Origin: Ignatzschineria sp. RMDPL8A | Lineage (GTDB): Bacteria > Pseudomonadota > Gammaproteobacteria > Cardiobacteriales > Wohlfahrtiimonadaceae | Length of the DNA stretch: 64,000 nucleotides | Assembly (NCBI RefSeq): GCF_029815055.1 | Contig: NZ_JAPPWA010000001.1 | Location: forward strand, 1-64,000 | Reading direction: 5' to 3' | Part shown: piece by piece, positions 1 through 7,905 of the stretch | How the letters are laid out: each line of letters opens with the position of its first letter | Numbering within the stretch: the stretch's first letter is position 1 | Notes under the pieces: model-generated | What the model was told of the DNA's origin: nothing | Seen by the model: only the letters and a program-made list of their open reading frames with translations | Databases searched by the model: none | Position numbers and translations under genes: made by a program

Positions 1-14
1 TAAGCAGACGAACT

Positions 15-42
15 ATTCTAGCAACTTTTTTAGATCTGTCAA
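15..42 (-). promoter_or_regulatory. Sigma-70 promoter, downstream of a tandem pair
   Basis: Read on the minus strand, this is TTGACA, 16 bases, TAGAAT. It points out of the window to the left. It lies about 240 bases downstream of a second promoter with the same spacing and a similar -10 context (GC before the hexamer). The near-consensus hexamers and tandem layout are typical of rRNA operon promoters, but no RNA gene is inside the window to confirm it. Confidence 0.55.
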
Positions 43-158
43 CTCTATTTTAAAAGTTTTTGTGCTCGAAAATCGATCAACTCAAAACCCGTAAAACAAA
101 CCGTTTAATCAACACCTCAAATTAACTAAGGGGATAAAAACGAAACTGACAAACCCAA

Positions 159-170
159 TTGTTAAAGTGC
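159..170 (-). promoter_or_regulatory. boxA-like antitermination element
   Basis: The minus strand reads GCACTTTAACAA, close to the boxA sequence of gammaproteobacterial rRNA leaders (TGCTCTTTAACAA), which recruits NusB/NusE and the SuhB-containing antitermination complex. It lies about 90 bases downstream of the upstream promoter and about 117 bases upstream of the second. The match is by eye only. Confidence 0.4.
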
Positions 171-255
171 CAATCTTGCAAACTCCGCTAATTTACTCAT
201 GAAACTCGCCTCGCCGCCTGGAAGATTTTTTGTTCTCTGCCGAAACAGGTGATCA

Positions 256-283
256 ATTATAGCGAAGATTTAGATTACGTCAA
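256..283 (-). promoter_or_regulatory. Sigma-70 promoter, upstream member of a tandem pair
   Basis: Read on the minus strand, this is TTGACG, 16 bases, TATAAT: a near-consensus promoter. With the boxA-like element and the second promoter downstream, it looks like P1 of a stable-RNA operon that lies to the left of the window. Confidence 0.55.
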
Positions 284-659
284 CCCCGATTTAAAAGAAA
301 AACGAAAGATTGTCACAAATCCGCAATAAGACCATGATTTGACGAGGAAAGAATTTTGATGTTTTTAGAAAATTCTCTCGAAGATCTATTTAAGAAGCTT
401 TGACACCCTACTTTAACTCTCCCTACCCTCGCACTCCTCCCCCACTCTCTTCTTATTACCTTATATATTCCTTATATATAGGCCTTTATATATAAACACC
501 CCTCGCTTAAAAACCCTTTATCTATATAGAGATAAATAAAGATTCGTTATTTAACGCAAACTTTTATTGCAAAAAACGACAGAAAACACTGATTTATATA
601 TCAATTTAGGTATAATATTTCGACATACAACAATCAACTACCCAATACCGAGGTGTTTT

Positions 660-3600
660 ATGGCACGGCGCATTCAACTTTCGCTGTTTTTATTCTTATC
701 CGTTCTGCTGACGCCGCTTTTTGCAGGCATCAGCTCCATCAATCTTGCCACCATTGAAGATCAGGCCTCGATTGCAATCTTTTTTGATTCTCCCGAAACT
801 TTTAATGAAACCGCTCTTTCCGCACAATTTTCCATCGATGAGATTGTTGATTACGACTATCAAACCGGTGAAGAGAGTAAAAAACCGCTATCGACCGGGA
901 AATGGCACGCGAGTAAAGATGGCCGATATATCTATTACACGCCAATTAAAACCGGTAGCTATATCGTGACGCCGAATGATTATCCTAATCATAATTCGCG
1001 CTTTAATACGACCTACATCTATTCTGGAGAAGCCCCTGAAGTGGTAAACATCATAGGCAAAGGCCCGGTTATGCCGCTCACTCAGCGCTCACTTCCGATT
1101 GAATCGGTAGGCGTTAACGAGGTGGATATCGAGTTTTTCCATATCGATAACCCCGCGCAATTTTTAGAAGATTACTACCTTGGTAAAACCCTCGATTACT
1201 GGACGCTTCGCGAGATCAGCCGCAATCACTTAAAGCCTAGCGGTATTTTCCGTTATGTTATGCCTAATGATGTGGATCTCAATAAAAAGACCGAACACCG
1301 CATTCCCGTCGATAAGAATATCACCTCCGGCGCTTATGTTGTTACGGTAAATCCTGCCGGACAGATCAATCGTACACTCGATGCGCGCATTCTTTTCATC
1401 TCGGATATCGGGATGCACGTGCGTCAATATAGTGATCGCGCACTTGTAATGGCCAACTATTTTTCAACCACAAAACCGCTCAATCACGGCACGCTTGAAA
1501 TTTGGCGTCAAGAAAAGGGTAAACTCGTTATTCAAGAGGATGTTTGTCAATTTAAAGAGGGACTGTGTGAGATTCCTCGCGCACTCAAACAAAATGAACT
1601 GTTAGTTGCGAAGACCAATAACGATATCTCGATGTTGCCGATGCGTGAAATTGCGCTCGATCTAAACGATTTTGCCATTGCAGGTGACCGTTTCCAAAAA
1701 GCGCCGGCCCATCTATATAGTAATCGCCTGCTCTATCGCCCCGGTGAAACCATTACCGTTAATGCGCTACTCCGCGACCAAGATGGCGGTATGTTGCCTT
1801 CGCAACCGGTAGAAGTAAAACTGATTAATACCGAAGGGAAAGCAGTCCAAACGCGCACGCTCACCGCAAAAGAGAGCGGCTTTTATCAAACGGATTTCAC
1901 CACCGATCACGATGGAAAAACGGGGATTTGGAAAGTTGAACTCCGCACAGACCCTTCGCTTGATATCCCCAATGGCTCGCTTACACTGCATATTGAAGAA
2001 TTTATGCCTGAGCGCATGGAGCTTATTTTAAAACCTGGGCATACAAAACTCACCGCCCGCGATACGCTTCAGTTTGATATTGCGAGCCGCTATCTATTTG
2101 GCGCTCCCGCTGCGGGCAATGAAGCCAAAATCACCACACGTTTACAGCCGAATCTCCACCCTTTCCCCCGCGAGAAGGATTGGTATGTGGGCACCAATGA
2201 GTATTTCTATCAATCCCTTGATCAATACTCACTCTCCATGAATGAGATTCTATCGGATGAAGGGGAGAAAACGGCACGCATTTCGTTACCGCTTTCAGAT
2301 ACAAACAACCTACCGAAACAAATTATCCGCGCGATGGTGGATGTGAGCGTACTCGATGGCGATGCTACCGGCATTAATCGTAATTTTACCGCAGACTTTT
2401 GGCCGCAAGAGATCGTCCCGGTGGTTCACCCGCTCTTTAATTCCCGTGATCTTGGTTATGGGCAAAAAGCCGATTTTGAGATTTTCGCCGCCGATAGTGA
2501 TGGCAATATCGTTCCGCGCGATCTCACCTTAACGCTGCGCTTTACGTCTAATTGGTGCATTTGGGTCTACAACTCAGGCCGCGGTTGGCGCTGTCATGAA
2601 AATGATAGTGCGACGATTCAAGCGCTCAACACCATCGATAAAGATGCCGGAATCTATCGCTTTAGCGTTGATCCTTACAGTTGGGGACGTTACGAGCTTT
2701 CGATTGTTGATAATGAGACCGGATTTGAGACCGTTTACCCCTTTAGCAGCAGTTGGGATGATGGCCAAGGCGATCAATTGCCGGCCGCTCGCCCGATGAG
2801 TCTTAATTTAACGCTCGACAAAGTGGCCTATCAAGATAACGACACCATGAAAGTTGAGATCGACTCACCTTTTACTGGCACGCTCATGCTGCTAATTGAA
2901 GGGGATTCACCGCTCTATAAAAAATCGCTTAAAGTGAAAAAGGGTAAAAATAATCTTTCGATTAAACTTGATCCTTCGTGGAAACGTCACGATCTCTATT
3001 TAACCGGACTCCTTCTCTCTAAAAATAGTAAAGAAGAGATTGTCCGCGCCCTTGGCATTCAAGCGATTCGTCTTGATCGTCACGAGCGTTCATTAAAGGC
3101 AGAACTCAATTTTGAGCCCGTTGCCCTGCCTGAAGCGCCGGTTAAAATTAAGGTGAAAGTGCTCGATCCAAAACCCAATGAGAAACTCTTTGCAACGCTA
3201 TCGATCACCGATCAAGGCATCTTAAATATGACGCCGACGCAAAATAAAAAGATCTTTAATGCCTTCTTTGCGCAGAAACGTTATAACGTCGATATTATCG
3301 ATTATTACAACCGTCTCTTTGGCAATAGCACCAAAGCGCTCTTAACACCGAAATTTGGGGGCGATGGTGAAGTGAGTGAAACCGAGGCCGACCTCAATCT
3401 TACCGAAATGAAAACTGTCTCGATCGCGACTGAACTTCTTGCGCTAAATGATGACGGTGAATATGAAGTAGAATTGATGCTCCCGGATTTTAATGGGGAA
3501 GCGAAGGTTCTCGCGACACTCTTTTCCGATACGCGCATGAACGAAACGGAGAAACAGCTCACCATTCGCGCGCCGATTATCGCGGATCTCATCACCCCGA

Positions 3601-5459
3601 ATTTTATTCGAGTGAACGATCACAACCACTTTTCGCTCTCGCTCCATAATATGAGTGGCAACGAAGAAGCGGTTCGCGTGCGCCTTGAGAGCGATTCCCT
3701 TGAAACGGCGTTTGATAAAACTTATATGCTTAAAGATAAAGAGAGCCTCAATGAGCTGATTCCGGTACGCCTCTTGGAATATACCCATTACGCGGATGTG
3801 AATCTGATTATTGAATCCGATGCCTTTTCAACGACGCGCAATTATCGTATCGGCACCATTCCCTATGCGGAAAAAGCGATATTTTATGATCGCGCGGAGC
3901 TCACTGTCGATCGCCCTTGGAATAAGCTCAACACTCAATTTAGCTCAATGACAGGCAATGTCTCTGAGTCGCTTCTTGTGTCGCGCTTCCCGATTATCGA
4001 TGTGCTCACCTATACCAACAATCTTTTTAGCTACCCTTATGGTTGTACCGAGCAGACTACAAGCCGCGCGTTTCCGTGGCTCTTCCGCTCGCATCCGATC
4101 TTAGATATGGAGAAAAAAGCGCTCCATCAATACTATCTCGATCGAGAAGAAACAAACGGCCGTAACACCCCGCTTGAGTATGACGCGTGGGAATATCAAT
4201 TGATGGAAAATGCGATCAATCGGATCTTGATGCGCCAAAACCATAACGGCGGATTTAATCTCTGGTCGAGCGATTATCACAACATTGCCGTATCGAGCTA
4301 TGTGGCAGACTTCCTCTATCAAGCAGCACGAAAATATCCTGAACTAGTATCATCGAAAACGCTTGATGAGGTGAGTGCTTATATAAAAAGTTCAGTCACG
4401 GATATGAGCCGAAAATTAAATTACGGTCATCACTACTACCTGCTCAATGACACCGTTTACGGCGCTTGGGTTTTAGCCCGTGAAGGGAAACTCTTTAGCG
4501 CGGATCTGATGATTTTCAATAAACATACCGATAAGATGAGCCCGCTAAGCCAAGCGTATTTGGGTGCTGCAAACCTTATAGCTGGCAATCAGAGCGTTGG
4601 CGAGGCGATTCTCGATAAGGTGACGTTTACCAATTGGAATAGCTATTATGGCTATTATCATACGGACGTTGCAGAAATTGCCCTAACGATCGATCTTATT
4701 AACCAACTCACCGCGAAAGGCGTATATACCGCGCCCGAAGGTAAGGTGAAAACGTTAATGAATCTGATGAATGAGCGCCTCAAAAATCGTACCTATTTTA
4801 GTACGCAAGAGCGTTACGCAATGATTAAAATTGGCATTGATACCCCTGATGATGGCACCCCGATTGAGCTTGTCGATCAAGATGGAAATCGCTTTAATGT
4901 GATGCCCAATACCATGATCGACTCAAAAGGTTTTACAGAGCTGTATAGCGATGAGCCGCTCTATCTTTCCTATAAAACGGAAGGATTCCCAATGAAGCGC
5001 ACGTCAACCTCCACCTTTGATGTTGAGATTGATCGCCAATACCAACGCCTTGGAACAACCGCGAATGTCGGCGATCGTTATTTAGTGGTGCTCACGGTGA
5101 CACCAAAACGCACAATTAAAAATGCTCTCATTGAAGATGAGATCTTGGGTGGTTTTAACCTCATCAACCCAAATCTTGTGAGCGATAACGTCTCTGAGTT
5201 TTACCGCTCCTTTAATATTAAAGCCGCGGATAAACGGGCGTCCAATATGCATCACGAAGAGTTCCGTTTTGATCGTTACGTGGCATCGCTTGATCTTGAT
5301 ATCAACAAAACCTATACCTTTGTCTATGTGATCGAGGCGGCGATTCCGGGGGATTATGAGGCTCCCAATACCTATATCGAAGCGATGTATCTACCCGAGC
5401 TCCGTGCGGTACGCGCCTACTCAGGTAAAGCGCCGATCAGCATTTTAAAAAGCCGATAG
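660..5459 (+). CDS. yfhM: Alpha-2-macroglobulin family protein (YfhM type)
   Basis: This is a periplasmic protease trap of 1599 residues. It should snare incoming proteases through a bait region and a reactive thioester. The thioester motif GCTEQ is present, with Cys1129 followed by T-E-Q, as in the E. coli homologue. I chose the ATG at 660 because GAGGTG sits 7 bases upstream and a clear signal peptide follows (hydrophobic core about 7-23, cleavage near LFA/G). The upstream ATG at 567 would bury the signal peptide. Unlike E. coli YfhM there is no lipobox cysteine, so the protein is predicted to be soluble rather than lipid-anchored. The next gene is pbpC, the usual partner; a terminator lies between, so the two may be partly separate transcripts. 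Confidence 0.93.
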   Translation: MARRIQLSLFLFLSVLLTPLFAGISSINLATIEDQASIAIFFDSPETFNETALSAQFSIDEIVDYDYQTGEESKKPLSTGKWHASKDGRYIYYTPIKTGSYIVTPNDYPNHNSRFNTTYIYSGEAPEVVNIIGKGPVMPLTQRSLPIESVGVNEVDIEFFHIDNPAQFLEDYYLGKTLDYWTLREISRNHLKPSGIFRYVMPNDVDLNKKTEHRIPVDKNITSGAYVVTVNPAGQINRTLDARILFISDIGMHVRQYSDRALVMANYFSTTKPLNHGTLEIWRQEKGKLVIQEDVCQFKEGLCEIPRALKQNELLVAKTNNDISMLPMREIALDLNDFAIAGDRFQKAPAHLYSNRLLYRPGETITVNALLRDQDGGMLPSQPVEVKLINTEGKAVQTRTLTAKESGFYQTDFTTDHDGKTGIWKVELRTDPSLDIPNGSLTLHIEEFMPERMELILKPGHTKLTARDTLQFDIASRYLFGAPAAGNEAKITTRLQPNLHPFPREKDWYVGTNEYFYQSLDQYSLSMNEILSDEGEKTARISLPLSDTNNLPKQIIRAMVDVSVLDGDATGINRNFTADFWPQEIVPVVHPLFNSRDLGYGQKADFEIFAADSDGNIVPRDLTLTLRFTSNWCIWVYNSGRGWRCHENDSATIQALNTIDKDAGIYRFSVDPYSWGRYELSIVDNETGFETVYPFSSSWDDGQGDQLPAARPMSLNLTLDKVAYQDNDTMKVEIDSPFTGTLMLLIEGDSPLYKKSLKVKKGKNNLSIKLDPSWKRHDLYLTGLLLSKNSKEEIVRALGIQAIRLDRHERSLKAELNFEPVALPEAPVKIKVKVLDPKPNEKLFATLSITDQGILNMTPTQNKKIFNAFFAQKRYNVDIIDYYNRLFGNSTKALLTPKFGGDGEVSETEADLNLTEMKTVSIATELLALNDDGEYEVELMLPDFNGEAKVLATLFSDTRMNETEKQLTIRAPIIADLITPNFIRVNDHNHFSLSLHNMSGNEEAVRVRLESDSLETAFDKTYMLKDKESLNELIPVRLLEYTHYADVNLIIESDAFSTTRNYRIGTIPYAEKAIFYDRAELTVDRPWNKLNTQFSSMTGNVSESLLVSRFPIIDVLTYTNNLFSYPYGCTEQTTSRAFPWLFRSHPILDMEKKALHQYYLDREETNGRNTPLEYDAWEYQLMENAINRILMRQNHNGGFNLWSSDYHNIAVSSYVADFLYQAARKYPELVSSKTLDEVSAYIKSSVTDMSRKLNYGHHYYLLNDTVYGAWVLAREGKLFSADLMIFNKHTDKMSPLSQAYLGAANLIAGNQSVGEAILDKVTFTNWNSYYGYYHTDVAEIALTIDLINQLTAKGVYTAPEGKVKTLMNLMNERLKNRTYFSTQERYAMIKIGIDTPDDGTPIELVDQDGNRFNVMPNTMIDSKGFTELYSDEPLYLSYKTEGFPMKRTSTSTFDVEIDRQYQRLGTTANVGDRYLVVLTVTPKRTIKNALIEDEILGGFNLINPNLVSDNVSEFYRSFNIKAADKRASNMHHEEFRFDRYVASLDLDINKTYTFVYVIEAAIPGDYEAPNTYIEAMYLPELRAVRAYSGKAPISILKSR

Positions 5460-5481
5460 GTCTTCCGTTTATAACGCAACT

Positions 5482-5517
5482 AAAGCGCCGGTTTATTGAT
5501 TAAATCGGTGCTTTTTT
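5482..5517 (+). terminator. Intrinsic terminator after the macroglobulin gene
   Basis: Arms AAAGCGCCGGTTTA and TAAATCGGTGCTTT pair, with G-T wobbles, around a short loop. A T run follows. It falls between yfhM and pbpC. Confidence 0.65.
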
Positions 5518-5563
5518 ATTGTATGATTCATACTACATTTTAGTTTTTATTTTGCGCCTCTCT

Positions 5564-7684
5564 ATGAAAAAATGGCTTAAACGAACCTTCTACACCATAA
5601 TCATCCTCTTTTTGAGTCTGATTGTTGGGTTTAAAATTCTCGATCATCTCTATCCTCTCCCGGAGGTTAAAATTGATGTTTCCCCCGTTGCGCTCGATCG
5701 TAATGGAGATGTTTTGCGCCACTTTTCCAGCAAAGAGGGCGTTTTTCGCCATTGGGTCACGCTTGACGAGGTAAGCCCGCTCTATATTGATGCGCTCCTT
5801 GCCTATGAAGATCGTTTTTTCTACTCGCATTTTGGCATTAACCCTCTTGCGACGCTCCGTGCGACGTTTCAATGGATAACCCACGGAAAAATCATCTCCG
5901 GAAGTTCGACGCTCACCATGCAGGTCGCTCGCCTGCTTGATCCTCACGAGCGCTCCATCTCAGGAAAATTTAAACAGATGTTTCGTGCACTGCAGCTTGA
6001 AGCTCGTTATTCAAAAGATGAAATCCTCACCTTTTATCTCAATTTAGCACCGATGGGCGGTGCGATTGAAGGCGTGGAAACTGCCAGTTGGCGTTATTTT
6101 TCAAAGCATGCCCGCGACCTAAATCACGGTGAAAGCGCCCTATTAGTCGCCCTTCCCCAGCGCCCAAGTCTCTATCGCCCCGATCTCTATCCCGAAAATG
6201 CGCGCATGGCGCGAAATAAAGTGCTCGATCGAATGGCCAAGCGTCAGCTCATTAAACCGCAACAGGCAGAGCAGATTAAAAAAGATCCGCTCGATTATCG
6301 CCCGCAACCAACCCTCTTTCTCGCTCCCCTTTTAAGTGAGCAATTGCGCAATCAATATCCCGACGCGCATCGCCTTGAAACGACGATCGATAAATCATTG
6401 CAGATGCAGATTGAACGCTATATCGCGCGCGAATCAAAACACTGGCAACCCGCGCTTTCTACGGCGGTAGTCGTCATTCATAATCCCACTCACGAGGTCT
6501 ACAGCTATGTGGGCTCTGCCGATCTTTTTAATCAAGAACGTTTTGGTTATATCGATATGGCGATGGCGATTCGTTCACCGGGATCGACGCTCAAACCCTT
6601 TGTCTACGGCATGGCGCTCGATTACGGCATCGTACACGAGGCAAGCCTTTTGACCGATATCGAACGCAATTTCAATGGCTATATTCCCAAAAACTTTGAC
6701 AATCAAGAACGCGGCGCGGTGCCACTTTATCGGGCATTGCAACAATCGCTCAATATTCCCGTTGTGCAAGTGACTCACCATTTAACCCCCGAGCTTTTTA
6801 TCAAAACGCTCCGCGATAGTGGCATCGATATTTTGATCGATTACCCCAATCTCAGCGTCGTGCTGGGCGGTGTTGGAATTAATCTCATTGAGCAAGCGCG
6901 CCTCTTTTCAAGCCTTGGGACGGAGGGAAAGCTCTATCCTCTTCACTTTCTCAAAGATCATCCCCCTTCAAATGCCACCGGTTCTATTATGAGCCCGGAA
7001 GCGAGTTATCTTATCAGCCGAATTTTAAGCGATGTCAGGCCCAAAAACCGTTATACAAAACGGCGCATTGCATGGAAAACGGGGACAAGTTACGGGTATC
7101 GCGATGCGTGGGCGCTGGGGGTGAGTCCCGATTGGACTATTGGCGTTTGGATCGGCAGGCCTGATAGCGTACCAAATGTCGGAACGCTTGCGAGCCAATA
7201 TGCCCTTCCGATGCTCTTTGATCTTTATAATTATCTCCCGAGTGACACGCGTGATTTCCCTAAACCAAACACTATCATCCGCGAGACCATCTGCTGGCCG
7301 TCAGGCATTTCCAAAAAACAGGCAACGGAGTGTGATGAGGAATTTACCATCGATACCGTTCGAGGCATGGTTCCGCCAACGCTCTACGATGCCCCCGGGG
7401 AAATTCGTCATAACGGTTGGCCTGCGGCATTAAAATATCACCCAAATACGATACAAGATGCTAAAATTATCACCTTTGCCGATGAGAGCATAATTTTTAA
7501 AACTCATCGTACACTCACCCTCGAAGCGCGCGGTAAAGCCCCTTTTTTATGGTATTTAAATGGCGAATTACTGCCGAGCAATCAGCTCGATATCGGCGCG
7601 ATGCCTGAAGGCAATAACGTGCTCACCGTTGTCGATGCCAATCAAAAACGCGATCGTGTCCGCCTTGAAGTTCGAGAATATTAA
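5564..7684 (+). CDS. pbpC: Penicillin-binding protein 1C
   Basis: This is a bifunctional peptidoglycan synthase of 706 residues anchored in the inner membrane. One TM helix lies at about residues 8-28. The glycosyltransferase GT51 domain follows, with catalytic Glu82 in EDRFFYSHFG. The transpeptidase domain has Ser341 in the S-T-L-K motif, an SLN motif, and Lys505 in KTGTS. A PBP1C-type C-terminal domain ends the protein. I chose the ATG at 5564 because it puts a basic stretch just before the TM helix; the upstream ATG at 5519 lies inside the terminator region. The pairing with the macroglobulin matches E. coli, where the trap is thought to protect the periplasm when PBP1C repairs a breached wall. 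Confidence 0.93.
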   Translation: MKKWLKRTFYTIIILFLSLIVGFKILDHLYPLPEVKIDVSPVALDRNGDVLRHFSSKEGVFRHWVTLDEVSPLYIDALLAYEDRFFYSHFGINPLATLRATFQWITHGKIISGSSTLTMQVARLLDPHERSISGKFKQMFRALQLEARYSKDEILTFYLNLAPMGGAIEGVETASWRYFSKHARDLNHGESALLVALPQRPSLYRPDLYPENARMARNKVLDRMAKRQLIKPQQAEQIKKDPLDYRPQPTLFLAPLLSEQLRNQYPDAHRLETTIDKSLQMQIERYIARESKHWQPALSTAVVVIHNPTHEVYSYVGSADLFNQERFGYIDMAMAIRSPGSTLKPFVYGMALDYGIVHEASLLTDIERNFNGYIPKNFDNQERGAVPLYRALQQSLNIPVVQVTHHLTPELFIKTLRDSGIDILIDYPNLSVVLGGVGINLIEQARLFSSLGTEGKLYPLHFLKDHPPSNATGSIMSPEASYLISRILSDVRPKNRYTKRRIAWKTGTSYGYRDAWALGVSPDWTIGVWIGRPDSVPNVGTLASQYALPMLFDLYNYLPSDTRDFPKPNTIIRETICWPSGISKKQATECDEEFTIDTVRGMVPPTLYDAPGEIRHNGWPAALKYHPNTIQDAKIITFADESIIFKTHRTLTLEARGKAPFLWYLNGELLPSNQLDIGAMPEGNNVLTVVDANQKRDRVRLEVREY

Positions 7685-7789
7685 TCAACGCGGGCGCTAA
7701 CCCACATCCGAGCAAAGTATCCTACTATTTATATATAGGGCGCGCTATAGAGCGATACAGATTGCCCTTAGAACTTTTTGCGGACGCAA

Positions 7790-7818
7790 TTTGATAAATA
7801 AAAAACCATCCCCATATT
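7790..7818 (+). promoter_or_regulatory. Sigma-32 (heat-shock) type promoter of lon
   Basis: TTTGATA, 13 bases, then CCCCATATT. This resembles the heat-shock consensus (CTTGAAA, 13-15 bases, CCCCATnT). Transcription would start about 80 bases before lon, which is a sigma-32 gene in E. coli. The -35 element differs from the consensus at two positions. Confidence 0.5.
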
Positions 7819-7905
7819 GCTTAATAGACCCAAAAGAGCAAAATAGAGAAAAGAATTAACATCATTGCATATCGATTTTGATGTGCTGATAAGGAGATTA
7901 CATAC

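Larger units (their letters stand above)
1..659. other. Long non-coding region ahead of the macroglobulin gene
   Basis: No convincing gene is seen here. The left half holds two strong minus-strand promoters and a boxA-like element (separate entries), so it is probably the leader of a stable-RNA operon lying to the left. The right half has a pyrimidine-rich run at about 412-460, an AT-rich inverted repeat at 472-495 (9-bp arms around GGCCTT) and the palindrome TCTATATAGA at 522-531. The first in-frame start codon of the downstream ORF lies at 567, but the supported start is at 660. Confidence 0.6.

Noticed and set aside
5540-5947. Minus-strand open frame of 135 codons over pbpC
   Set aside because: It is antisense to the conserved glycosyltransferase domain; treated as a shadow.
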